The notes under the pieces are model-generated. The model had not been told where the DNA came from, did no database searches, and was given only the letters and a program-made list of their open reading frames with translations. Of a DNA stretch of 64,000 nt, positions 9,461 to 17,534 are shown one piece after another (position 1 is the stretch's first letter; each line of letters begins with the position of its first letter). The position numbers and the translations under genes were made by a program. Source of the DNA: Bacteroidota bacterium (GTDB taxonomy: Bacteria > Bacteroidota > Bacteroidia > Bacteroidales > Prolixibacteraceae); assembly GCA_023251455.1 (NCBI GenBank), contig JAHEYT010000027.1, positions 62,001 to 126,000 on the forward strand, given 5' to 3'.

Positions 9461-10528
9461 ATGAACAACCTCGACTTCAAATATGAACTTTTCTTTGAAT
9501 TATCGCCTGATTTACTATGCATTGCCGGATACGATGGTTATTTTAAGAAAATAAATGCTGCCGTTTCGAAACTGTTGGGTTATACGATGGATGAATTGTA
9601 TGCCAGGCCCATTAATGATTTTGTACACTGTGCCGACAAACGGTCAACACAACAAGCTCGCATCGAATTGACCAAATCAAAACCACTTTATAATTTTGAA
9701 AACAGGTACGTGAAAAAGAACGGAGAAATTGTATGGCTTTCATGGACTTCGTTACCGGTAGAAAGCGACCAACTGGTTTTTGCCATAGCCAAAGATATTA
9801 CACACACCAAAAGGCTGGAGGCTGACAGAAGCACATTGCTTACCAATCTCACCAACACCAACGAAGATCTGAAACAGCTGACATATACCACTTCACATGA
9901 TTTGCGTTCTCCGGTAAATAATTTACTGGCAGTGCTCGATCTGTTGGATATTTCGAAAATACCTGACGAGGAGGCCAATGAACTGATCCATATTGTAAAA
10001 TTATCGGGAGAGTACTTAAAAGAAACGCTTGACAATTATGTTGATACCTTAAGTGAAAAGCACCAGGATCTGGCAAGTATTGAAGAAGTCGACCTAAACA
10101 GAAGCCTGAATAATGTCCTTAAATCAATTAATTCCCTGATTGAAACTTCAAAAGCGACCATTCACATTGACTTTTCGAAGCTTGATAAAATTAAATTTAA
10201 CAAGTCTTACATGGACAGTGTATTCCTAAATCTACTTACGAATTCGATTAAATACGCCAGACCCGACACTTTCCCTGTCATATCCATTCATTCAGAAAAA
10301 GTGAATGGCAGAAATCAGTTGACCTTTGCTGACAACGGGCTGGGCTTTGATATGGAAAAAGTGAAAGACAAGATTTTTGGACTACATCAAAAGTTCCACA
10401 ACCACAAGGACAGCAAAGGCATTGGTCTATATTTAGTGCACAACCACATTACAAGTTTGGCAGGTAAGATCAGCGTAGAAAGTAAAGTCAACGAAGGAAC
10501 GAAGTTTACTATGTCATTTAAAGAATAG
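9461..10528 (+). CDS. Soluble PAS-domain sensor histidine kinase
   Basis: Two-component sensor without membrane segments, so it probably senses a cytoplasmic signal. A PAS domain covers residues 8 to about 120 (FKKINAAVSKLLGYTMDEL, then the PAC-like FAIAKDITHTK). A HisKA dimerisation helix follows, with phospho-acceptor His146 in TTSHDLRSPVNN. The ATPase domain has the N box (LLTNSIKYARPD), G1 box (DNGLGFDM) and G2 box (GIGLYLVHNHI). At 355 residues it is a complete minimal kinase. No response regulator is adjacent, so it is an orphan whose partner must lie elsewhere. Confidence 0.9.
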   Translation: MNNLDFKYELFFELSPDLLCIAGYDGYFKKINAAVSKLLGYTMDELYARPINDFVHCADKRSTQQARIELTKSKPLYNFENRYVKKNGEIVWLSWTSLPVESDQLVFAIAKDITHTKRLEADRSTLLTNLTNTNEDLKQLTYTTSHDLRSPVNNLLAVLDLLDISKIPDEEANELIHIVKLSGEYLKETLDNYVDTLSEKHQDLASIEEVDLNRSLNNVLKSINSLIETSKATIHIDFSKLDKIKFNKSYMDSVFLNLLTNSIKYARPDTFPVISIHSEKVNGRNQLTFADNGLGFDMEKVKDKIFGLHQKFHNHKDSKGIGLYLVHNHITSLAGKISVESKVNEGTKFTMSFKE

Positions 10529-10579
10529 CTAAAACCCTTTTTATTTCAATCAAAATTTGGCATAAAAATCCCTCTTCAA

Positions 10580-10610
10580 TTTGTACTTTTCACCCAAATC
10601 TATTATCTTG
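10580..10610 (+). promoter_or_regulatory. Candidate promoter for the radical SAM gene
   Basis: TTTG at 10580-10583 is followed after 20 bp by TATCTTG (one T short of TAnnTTTG) at 10604-10610, about 45 bp before the start codon. Confidence 0.4.
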
Positions 10611-10656
10611 TTTAGGCACCAGCGATTATCTGGCTGTCAATTTAAAGCAACAAGCA

Positions 10657-11937
10657 ATGATTTCGGAAAGTAGCCTTGAAAAATTGAAAATTTTAGCCGG
10701 AGCGGCCAAATACGATGTTTCGTGCGCTTCGAGCGGAACCAATCGGAGCAATATCCAGGGAGGTATCGGAAACGCTTCGGCATGGGGCATTTGCCATAGC
10801 TTTGCCGAAGATGGTCGCTGCATTTCGCTGCTGAAAATCATGCTCAGCAATTACTGCATATACGATTGCGCCTATTGTATCAACCGCAAAAGCAACGATA
10901 TTCCACGCACATCGTTTACTCCCGACGAAATTGCCAACCTGACCATCGAATTTTATCGCCGGAATTACATTGAAGGACTTTTTCTCAGCTCAGGTGTTTT
11001 AATCAACCCCGATCACACCATGGAACGAATGGTTCTGGTTGCTAAAAAGCTGCGGACAGAACATCGCTATAACGGATATATTCACCTGAAAGCTATTCCG
11101 GGGGCAAGCCAGCAACTGATTGCCGATGCCGGTCGCTGGGCCGACCGATTGAGCGTGAACATTGAGATACCAACGGAGAATAATCTGAAGCTCTTGGCTC
11201 CGGATAAAGATTTCAAAAGTGTTTTGGAACCGATGAAAATGATTTCAGCCGGAATCCTCGAATCGAAAGAAGAACGAAAAAACCACCGGAATGCGCCGCT
11301 TTTCAGTCCTTCCGGACAAAGTACGCAACTCATTATTGGAGCAACCAACGACACCGATCACACCATTCTAAAACTTTCTTCTGCCTTGTACACCCGGCGC
11401 GACCTGAAGCGGGTTTATTATTCAGGATACATTCCCGTGAACAGTTACGACAGCCGTCTTCCGGCACTGAATACTCCCCCACTCCGCCGCGAACACCGTT
11501 TGTATCAGGCCGACTGGCTGCTACGTTTCTATGGTTTCCGAAGCGACGAAATTGTGAATACCGAAAATCCGAACCTCGATCTGGAACTCGACCCGAAGGT
11601 TAGTTGGGCTTTGCGCAATCCGCATCTGTTTCCGGTTGACATCAATACTGCCGACCCGCTGATGCTGCTTCGGATTCCGGGAATTGGAACCAAATCGGTT
11701 CAGCTGATTCTGATGGCCCGCAAACACAACCGGCTAAACTCGTCGCACCTGAAAAAAATGGGCGTAGTAATGAAACGTGCGCAGTTTTTCGTCACCTGTA
11801 ACGAACTCCGGTCGCAAAACGTTCAGGATTTGAAACCTGAAATTGTCCGCCAGCTTTTGCTCGATAAAAAACCAATTGGAAGCGATGCCGCCGTCCAGTT
11901 AAAATTGTTTTATCCGGTGATGCCAGCGCTGAGATAG
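10657..11937 (+). CDS. Putative DNA modification/repair radical SAM protein
   Basis: A radical SAM enzyme of the family named for its linkage to uracil-DNA glycosylase-like and DUF4130 proteins (TIGR03916-like). The [4Fe-4S] cysteines are Cys67, Cys71 and Cys74 (NYCIYDCAYC). The barrel continues to about residue 290. A helix-hairpin-helix region near residues 325-355 (INTADPLMLLRIPGIGTKSV) points to nucleic-acid binding. Its 426 residues are usual for the family. The DUF4130 partner follows 77 bp downstream in the same direction, the known genomic pairing. The reaction is unproven; a role in nucleic acid modification or repair is inference from the HhH domain and the pairing. Confidence 0.88.
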   Translation: MISESSLEKLKILAGAAKYDVSCASSGTNRSNIQGGIGNASAWGICHSFAEDGRCISLLKIMLSNYCIYDCAYCINRKSNDIPRTSFTPDEIANLTIEFYRRNYIEGLFLSSGVLINPDHTMERMVLVAKKLRTEHRYNGYIHLKAIPGASQQLIADAGRWADRLSVNIEIPTENNLKLLAPDKDFKSVLEPMKMISAGILESKEERKNHRNAPLFSPSGQSTQLIIGATNDTDHTILKLSSALYTRRDLKRVYYSGYIPVNSYDSRLPALNTPPLRREHRLYQADWLLRFYGFRSDEIVNTENPNLDLELDPKVSWALRNPHLFPVDINTADPLMLLRIPGIGTKSVQLILMARKHNRLNSSHLKKMGVVMKRAQFFVTCNELRSQNVQDLKPEIVRQLLLDKKPIGSDAAVQLKLFYPVMPALR

Positions 11938-12014
11938 TGGCTAGCGTCCAGTCGCAGCGGCAGAGTTCAGTAAGTTTCAGTACTTCAATCCTTCAGTAAT
12001 TCAGTCTTTCACTT

Positions 12015-12779
12015 ATGAAAATCTTCTCTTTCGACAACACCTTTGAAGGACTGCTCACACTTGTTTTCGAATGCTACAGCCGGAAACAGTTTCCCGATGA
12101 AATCCTTTCAGGAGAAGGAAGCCAGAGCGTTTTGTTTGGTTCAACCACCGACATTGTAACCGACGACCGGAAAGCGGAACGGGTTTGGAAAGGCATTGTT
12201 AAACGTTCATCGGAAGACAATGCGCACCGCATTTATCGCGTATTTTTATCGGGATTACCTGATGCACCCATGTTGCTCGTGAAATACATTCGTCTGGTTA
12301 TCGATTCGGATAAAAATGAAGAAACCAACTTTTCGTTGCCTATAGTTATTGAGATCAACAAATTACACCAAAAAGTCTGCAAAGAAGCTCACCGAATCCA
12401 TATGTTTGTGAGGTTTCAGAAAACAGTTGAAGGCAGCTATTACGCTTCGTTTGCACCGATGTACGACGTACTTCCGCTGTGTATTCCACATTTCCGCGAC
12501 CGGTATGCCGACCAGCCGTGGATTATTTACGACCTAAAGCGCAATTACGGATTTTTGTACGATCTGAAAACTGTGTCCCGGGTTGTTTTCGACGATCTAA
12601 AAGTGAACTCACAAAATGGTCAGTTGCACGCTTCACTTCTGGCCGAGGATGAAAAGCTCTTCCAACAGTTGTGGAAGCAGTATTACAAAAGCATTTGCAT
12701 TCAGGAACGAAAAAACGACAAAGTACATCGTCAGCTTTTGCCTAAACGCTTCTGGAAATACCTTCCTGAAAAGTTATAA
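12015..12779 (+). CDS. DUF4130 protein, partner of the radical SAM enzyme
   Basis: The N-terminus MKIFSFDNTFEGLLTLVFEC and the segment HRIHMFVRFQKTVEGSYYASFAP match the DUF4130/TIGR03915 family (probable DNA metabolism protein). In other bacteria this family occurs beside, or fused to, the radical SAM gene or a uracil-DNA glycosylase domain. This 254-residue copy carries no glycosylase domain. It has no signal peptide or membrane segment, so it is cytosolic. The 77-bp junction before it is built of TTCAGT-like repeats. It probably acts with the upstream enzyme; its biochemical role is unknown. Confidence 0.85.
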   Translation: MKIFSFDNTFEGLLTLVFECYSRKQFPDEILSGEGSQSVLFGSTTDIVTDDRKAERVWKGIVKRSSEDNAHRIYRVFLSGLPDAPMLLVKYIRLVIDSDKNEETNFSLPIVIEINKLHQKVCKEAHRIHMFVRFQKTVEGSYYASFAPMYDVLPLCIPHFRDRYADQPWIIYDLKRNYGFLYDLKTVSRVVFDDLKVNSQNGQLHASLLAEDEKLFQQLWKQYYKSICIQERKNDKVHRQLLPKRFWKYLPEKL

Positions 12780-12804
12780 ATTATAAGTTATGAATTAATA
12801 AAAT

Positions 12805-13812
12805 TCAGGCCAAAGACAAGAATGTTTCACTACAATGTTTGTCAAGAATGTTTTCCAAAATATCACGGGTCATGTCTGGAAACCTGATTTGAAGAGTTTC
12901 TGAATCCTGAATCCAATCCGTCAGTTCAGGAGCCGAATTGGTGAAATGATCGAGTACTTTAATTCCAATCGATTTCAGGAAAGCAGCATTACAATATTGC
13001 TCGTATTGCTTTTTCATCGGAATCACACAAAGCTTCTTGCCCATAAAAATGGCTTCGGCAGGACCTTCAAAACCAGCTGTGCAGATCAGCCCGGTGCAAC
13101 TCAGAAAACTTTTGGTAAAACTATCGAGCGAAACTGGCTGAAAATGAACATTACCAACCGTATAGTTTGTTTTCGAATGTTTGGAAAAAACCTGCCATTC
13201 GGCACTCGGAATGCTGGTTAAAACATCCTGAATCTGCTGATCGCTATAGGCTGGCAAATAAACGGTGTAATGCGGTTCGTTGGTCGATTGAGCATTGCGG
13301 ATGTCGTGTCGAATGACGGGAGGGAAAATATGAGGAGAGAAGGGTTTAAAGTTGAACCCGTATTTAAAACTTGCAGGGGCATAATGTCTTAAAATCAGTT
13401 TCCCGACCCACTCTTTAAATTCTGGTTTGGGTGCCGATGGGTGCAAAACCGCATTCTGATGACTTAACCCGATACATTCTTTGTTCCGAAGGCGACATGC
13501 CCAGGACGAAACCGGTTCAAAATCGCTGATTATCAAATCGTATTTATCAACCTGGAGTGTGCGAATGTCTTTAATAAACTGAATAACTGGTATTTCTTTC
13601 GCCGTTTTCCACAAATCTACGCCTCCGTTTTTGCCAACAATAAAACTTAGACCTGAAAATTGGTAATCAATCTTGAACGGAACTTTCAGGTCGGCCTGAG
13701 TTCCGCTGACCAAAATATCGGTGTCGGCCATTGATTTCAGAATGGGCACAATTTCGGTTGCACGGGCAAGATGTCCATTTCCTGTTCCCTGTATGGCGTA
13801 CAAGATTTTCAT
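12805..13812 (-). CDS. GT-B family glycosyltransferase (MJ1255/MurG-like)
   Basis: The 335-residue protein begins MKILYAIQGTGNGHLARATE, the glycine-rich start of GT-B enzymes related to MurG and to the TIGR00661 family. The C-terminal half has the sugar-nucleotide region CTGLICTAGFEGPAEAIFMG and the IPMKKQYEQYCNA segment. There is no signal peptide, so it is cytosolic or peripheral at the membrane. It starts 29 bp after the end of the LpxH-like gene in the same direction, so the two probably form one operon, which suggests a role in envelope glycolipid assembly. The acceptor is unknown. It converges on the DUF4130 gene with only 25 bp between them. Confidence 0.8.
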   Translation of the reverse strand: MKILYAIQGTGNGHLARATEIVPILKSMADTDILVSGTQADLKVPFKIDYQFSGLSFIVGKNGGVDLWKTAKEIPVIQFIKDIRTLQVDKYDLIISDFEPVSSWACRLRNKECIGLSHQNAVLHPSAPKPEFKEWVGKLILRHYAPASFKYGFNFKPFSPHIFPPVIRHDIRNAQSTNEPHYTVYLPAYSDQQIQDVLTSIPSAEWQVFSKHSKTNYTVGNVHFQPVSLDSFTKSFLSCTGLICTAGFEGPAEAIFMGKKLCVIPMKKQYEQYCNAAFLKSIGIKVLDHFTNSAPELTDWIQDSETLQIRFPDMTRDILENILDKHCSETFLSLA

Positions 13813-13841
13813 ATTTTGTTGCGTGTTACGAGTTTCGGGTT

Positions 13842-14693
13842 TCAGAAGAAAGCAGCTACCGACAGTTCTTCTACAATTGATTTGTACAATTGCTTTTTAT
13901 CCGGAATAAAGAGTTCATCGCCAGGCAAATCAGCATCTTCTTCCTCTTCTGAATGATAATAATTCAGGCTCCACTCGCCATCGATGCATTCGGCTGCCGA
14001 AAAATGTTCAACCCAATCGCCGCAATTGATATACCTGACCGAGCCTTTTTCAGTGTCGATGGTTTTATCAACCGGAATGTGTGTATGGCCACAAATTACC
14101 AGATCGATACCTTTACTGATGGCCGCATTGGCAATGGCTTTTTCAAAATTAGTCAGCACCGCCTTCCGTTTGGCAATCCGGTCTTTCATCGATTTGTATA
14201 GAATCATTTCCTTGCCGCTAAACAACTTCAGGAATACATTGATGAATTTATTAAACAAGGTTAGAAAACCGTAGGCGGCGGCTCCCAGTTTGGCCAGCCA
14301 GGGCGAATGGTGAATAATGTGATCGAAAACGTCGCCATGAAAAATCCATGTTTTCTGTCCATTAATATCAAGTTCGAGCTGATTGACAATGCTGAAATTC
14401 CCCAGCCTGGTATTGTTAAACTTCCGGAAAACATCGTCGTGGTTTCCGGTGATATATACCACCTGAACTCCTTTTTCAATCATTTTTAACACCTGACGAA
14501 GTACTTTCAGGTGCGATTTCGGAAAATAGTTCCGGCTAAACCGCCACGAATCGATAATATCACCGTTCAAAACCAGTGTTTTGGGCTGAATGGACTTTAA
14601 ATATTTAAGCAGTGACTTGGCTTTGCTGGCGTGAGTTGCCAGATGGAAATCGGAAATAACTGAAATGTCTATTTTTTGAATAGCTTCCTGCAT
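13842..14693 (-). CDS. LpxH-like metallophosphoesterase
   Basis: Calcineurin-like phosphoesterase resembling UDP-2,3-diacylglucosamine diphosphatase, the lipid A pathway enzyme that releases UMP. Metal-binding blocks are all present: DFHLATH (about residues 15-21), NGDIID, GNHDD, FHGDVFDH and GHTHIPVD. The chain is 283 residues, slightly longer than classical LpxH (about 240). The family also contains phosphodiesterases with other substrates, so the LpxH role is inferred and not certain. It is the first gene of a two-gene minus-strand unit with the glycosyltransferase. Confidence 0.75.
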   Translation of the reverse strand: MQEAIQKIDISVISDFHLATHASKAKSLLKYLKSIQPKTLVLNGDIIDSWRFSRNYFPKSHLKVLRQVLKMIEKGVQVVYITGNHDDVFRKFNNTRLGNFSIVNQLELDINGQKTWIFHGDVFDHIIHHSPWLAKLGAAAYGFLTLFNKFINVFLKLFSGKEMILYKSMKDRIAKRKAVLTNFEKAIANAAISKGIDLVICGHTHIPVDKTIDTEKGSVRYINCGDWVEHFSAAECIDGEWSLNYYHSEEEEDADLPGDELFIPDKKQLYKSIVEELSVAAFF

Positions 14694-14900
14694 ACAGCAT
14701 TGGAATTGATAACTGTGTGCAAGTAGTGACTATTTCGTTACAGGATGATTAATGGATGATCAATCTTTGATTAAATGTCAAGAAAAATCACTGTTGTCCC
14801 TTGAAATTTAAAAGTTCATCCGCTACGCGGAAAATTCTCCTTATAGGAGATTCAGTATTGTAGTAAAATTGTAAAAATGGTCATTCCCCAAGAATAAAGA
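14694..14900. other. Gene-free stretch upstream of the LpxH-like gene
   Basis: This is the left part of a 484-bp gene-free region (14694-15177). I see only a short inverted repeat, CTCC-TTATA-GGAG near 14840, and no supported coding sequence or RNA gene. Confidence 0.4.
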
Positions 14901-14930
14901 AAAGCCACCAAAGGGGGATTTGGTGGCTTT
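14901..14930 (-). terminator. Strong hairpin, probable terminator of the ThrE-type exporter unit
   Basis: A perfect 12-bp stem (14901-14912 with 14919-14930) has a 6-nt loop. On the minus strand it is followed by a T-rich tract (TCTTTATTCT), which fits termination of transcripts from the exporter genes ending at 15178. The 247 bp between the gene end and the hairpin hold nothing I can name. Confidence 0.6.
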
Positions 14931-15177
14931 AATGCCTTAACAACTATGTGCCAAGTTTTCCAACACATATCGCATTCAAAAATGTTTAAGATGCTGTTTA
15001 ATTCTAGACATGAAAAAAATCGCGTTATGTGTTTCTGATGTCAAACGTAGAAATAAGATTTGCCATAAAAAATAAATTTCTACGAACGGCCACTTCCGGT
15101 AGGTAAACGGAATGAGACAGGCAAAAAAACACAATCTGCTATAATTTATTTTGTCCGTGAAGAAAGATGGCAGAACG

Positions 15178-15681
15178 TTAAACCACAGCTTTTTTCTTCT
15201 TATTGAAATCAGATTTCTTAATCGATTCTTTTCGTGTTAGCAGCATCGGAATGGCAACGCCGGTGCCAAGAGCAATTAATACAAACATCATTTTCGAACC
15301 GTTATTTACGGTTTCGATCAATGTCTGCAGATAGATGTCGGTCTTTTCAATGCTGGTTAAAGCAATCATTCCGAGCATAAATTTATAGGCAAATACACCA
15401 GGAATCATTGGGATAACTGAGGGGATTGAAAAAACCAGCGGTGGGCTGTCTTTCAGGTGAGCCATTTGAATGGCAACAATTCCGACGGCTACGGCTCCAA
15501 GGAATGAAGCAAAAACAACGCCCATTTCGTAATTCATTGCTGTAAATTTGATTAAACCACCCATAGCTCCAATACACCAGATTGGAAATAATGTACGGCG
15601 CGGTACATTGAACAGAATTGCAAAACCAATGGCGGCAATTCCAGCCCAAAAGCCTTTTATAAGTATTTCGAGGAATATCAT
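15178..15681 (-). CDS. Threonine/serine exporter family protein, small subunit-like half (ThrE_2)
   Basis: This 167-residue integral membrane protein has about five hydrophobic segments. It carries the ThrE_2/DUF3815 signature region around SIPSVIPMIPGVFAYKFMLG. In ThrE of Corynebacterium this forms the C-terminal half of one polypeptide; here it is a separate gene whose start lies directly after the stop of the other half (1 bp between). Both halves together probably form one amino acid exporter in the inner membrane. Substrate specificity for threonine/serine is by family only. Confidence 0.85.
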   Translation of the reverse strand: MIFLEILIKGFWAGIAAIGFAILFNVPRRTLFPIWCIGAMGGLIKFTAMNYEMGVVFASFLGAVAVGIVAIQMAHLKDSPPLVFSIPSVIPMIPGVFAYKFMLGMIALTSIEKTDIYLQTLIETVNNGSKMMFVLIALGTGVAIPMLLTRKESIKKSDFNKKKKAVV

Positions 15682-15682
15682 A

Positions 15683-16456
15683 TTAAATGTGTAAAATCAT
15701 TCGTACTGAAAATAGACCCATGGCAATAGAAAAGGCAATGATAAGGCCGTTTATACCACGTATTATCCCATTCTGAAGGTTTCCTTCCAACAGGTCGGTT
15801 ACTGAATTGATCAAGGGAACTCCCGGAACCAGAAACAATACCGATGTGGCAAAAGCCTTATCGGGTTGAGCGCCTATTTGGTAGATTTCGGCCAGTCCGG
15901 CAATAAATGAAGCCGTTAGAGAAGCAAAATATACACAAAGGTATGGATTGAATTTTACCCGCATGGCTTCCTGCCTGACGAAAAGGCCAGCTACAGTTGC
16001 TACAAATGCCACTGCCATTTCGATGTATCCGCCACCAAATATCCGGCAGAATGCGGCACCCGCCAATCCAACCAATCCAAGAATTACCAAACGAGGGTAG
16101 TGCGGAAGTGCTTTTAACCGTTGTACTTCTGTTGAAATTTGTGCAACAGTCCAGTTTTGTTCGAGCACATTCCAGCTTAAATGGCTTATCCCGCTTACAA
16201 TTCGGAAGTTTACTCCATGAGGAGACGTGCGTTTCAACCGACTGAAAAAATGCTGCTGGTCTTTTTCGATGATGGTCAGCATTAAAGCCCGATGTGTAAT
16301 CAGCAGTTCAGTTTTGTAGCCAAGTCCATTGGCAATTCGTTCCATGGTGACCCTGATCCGGTTCGAATTGGCCCCTGAGCTCATAAGCAGTGCACCAATT
16401 TCGAGCAAGATATTCCCAACTGCCTGGGCATCTTCTTTTAAAGTTTTTGTGTCCAA
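15683..16456 (-). CDS. Threonine/serine exporter family protein, N-terminal half (ThrE/DUF1212)
   Basis: The 257-residue protein has a soluble N-terminal part (LLMSSGANSNRIRVTMERIA, residues about 23-42) that is conserved in DUF1212, followed by hydrophobic segments from about residue 115. It is the partner of the ThrE_2 gene immediately downstream, and the two are surely co-transcribed. ATG at 16456 is taken as the start because the family motif begins close to it. The divergent oxidoreductase gene lies 310 bp away with an inverted-repeat element between. Confidence 0.85.
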   Translation of the reverse strand: MDTKTLKEDAQAVGNILLEIGALLMSSGANSNRIRVTMERIANGLGYKTELLITHRALMLTIIEKDQQHFFSRLKRTSPHGVNFRIVSGISHLSWNVLEQNWTVAQISTEVQRLKALPHYPRLVILGLVGLAGAAFCRIFGGGYIEMAVAFVATVAGLFVRQEAMRVKFNPYLCVYFASLTASFIAGLAEIYQIGAQPDKAFATSVLFLVPGVPLINSVTDLLEGNLQNGIIRGINGLIIAFSIAMGLFSVRMILHI

Positions 16457-16558
16457 AATTTCTGATTTTTATTTTGAAGGATTTCGCAAAAATAGAATTT
16501 TACTGTCTCCCCGGGTTTAGCTAAATCTTATATTACTCTTAATTGAAAGAAAAGTTCA

Positions 16559-16697
16559 GAAACTGTTTAGATTTCATTCATATTGATTTTTCGGTTTACT
16601 CCAAACCCTGAAGGGAGCCCAAAAAATCAAAAATCACCCTTAAGAGACGGGGTAAATTTTTGATTTTAATAATCCATTTCAAATTTTAAACAGTTTC
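16559..16697. repeat. 139-bp MITE-like inverted-repeat element
   Basis: Perfect 11-bp terminal inverted repeats, GAAACTGTTTA at 16559-16569 and TAAACAGTTTC at 16687-16697, enclose an internal inverted repeat (ATCAAAAAT...ATTTTTGAT with CACCC/GGGGT inside) and the short palindrome CCCTGAAGGG. It fills the 310-bp space between two divergent genes (16457-16766). No coding potential is seen and no clear target-site duplication, so it may be a non-autonomous mobile element, a fold-back repeat or a decayed remnant. Confidence 0.55.
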
Positions 16698-16766
16698 ATA
16701 CCTTCAGATTCGAAATGTTTTAAACCTATCGCGGATTTGAGTGTTCTTCTGGAACAAAATTAAACA

Positions 16767-17447
16767 ATGTCAAAATCCGAAGAATATAAAAAACTTCCGT
16801 TTGAATTAAAGGAAGTTACAATAACGGGGAATGAAGAAATATCGCCAGGCGTTCACCTGATTTCATGGGAAAGGACTCATGATTTTTATCCGGGACAAGT
16901 GGTAAAGATAGCTGCCGATTTAACCATGGCTCCCCGCATCTACAGCATTTGCAGCGGAAACGATGAGCCTGAAATCAAGGTTCTTTTCAATGTGAAGGAA
17001 GAAGGACTTTTAACTCCCTGGCTGGCTGGTGTAATTCCCGGAATGAAAATTTTGGCTACCAAGCCCTATGGAAGTTTCAAAGACGATAAAAACCCTGCAT
17101 GGTGGATTGCCACCGGAACCGGAATTGCACCGTTTTACAGCATGTTTCGCTCCGGAAACTCTGAAAACAAAACGTTGATTCATGGTGTTCGACATATTAA
17201 TCAGTTCTATTTCGAAGATGAACTCGAATGGTCGATGGGTGAACGGTATATTCGTTGCTGTTCGAACGAACAGTCGTGCAATGTTTTTCCGGGCCGCATC
17301 ACCAAATATCTGGAAGAAATAAAAGAACTACCGACTGAGATTAACTATTATCTTTGCGGCAAGGCTTTAATGGTTGTTGAAGTGCGCGATTTGCTGATTT
17401 CACGAGGCGTTCCGTACCAGAATATCCTTGCCGAAATATACTTTTAG
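16767..17447 (+). CDS. Ferredoxin-NADP+ reductase-like flavoprotein
   Basis: Cytosolic oxidoreductase of the ferredoxin reductase superfamily. Residues 1 to about 95 form the FAD-binding barrel with the FAD motif PRIYSICS (the RxYS pattern) preceded by YPGQVVKIA. The rest is the NAD(P)-binding domain with ATGTGIAPFYSM and the C-terminal ILAEIYF, where an aromatic near the end commonly stacks on the flavin. At 226 residues it is short but complete, with no fused iron-sulfur or globin domain. It could reduce ferredoxin or a flavodoxin, and may help supply electrons to radical SAM enzymes such as the adjacent RlmN; that link is inference. Confidence 0.85.
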   Translation: MSKSEEYKKLPFELKEVTITGNEEISPGVHLISWERTHDFYPGQVVKIAADLTMAPRIYSICSGNDEPEIKVLFNVKEEGLLTPWLAGVIPGMKILATKPYGSFKDDKNPAWWIATGTGIAPFYSMFRSGNSENKTLIHGVRHINQFYFEDELEWSMGERYIRCCSNEQSCNVFPGRITKYLEEIKELPTEINYYLCGKALMVVEVRDLLISRGVPYQNILAEIYF

Positions 17448-17454
17448 ATACTCT

Positions 17455-17523
17455 ATAACCACATAGACACATAGTCCACATAGAAAATTAATAACTATGT
17501 GAACTATGTGCCTATGTGGTTTA
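17455..17523. repeat. Dispersed CACATAG-type inverted repeat, copy 1
   Basis: Two 29-bp arms (17455-17483 and 17495-17523) made of CCACATAG/ACACATAG-like units form an imperfect hairpin with an 11-nt loop. A related copy lies at 53226-53302. This copy runs to 12 bp before the chosen rlmN start and creates an artificial upstream GTG start for that frame. Confidence 0.7.
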
Positions 17524-17534
17524 AAAATAAACAG

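Noticed and set aside
17499-17534. GTG-started N-terminal extension of RlmN
   Set aside because: The 12 codons fall largely in a dispersed inverted repeat and do not resemble RlmN; the ATG at 17535 fits the family start.
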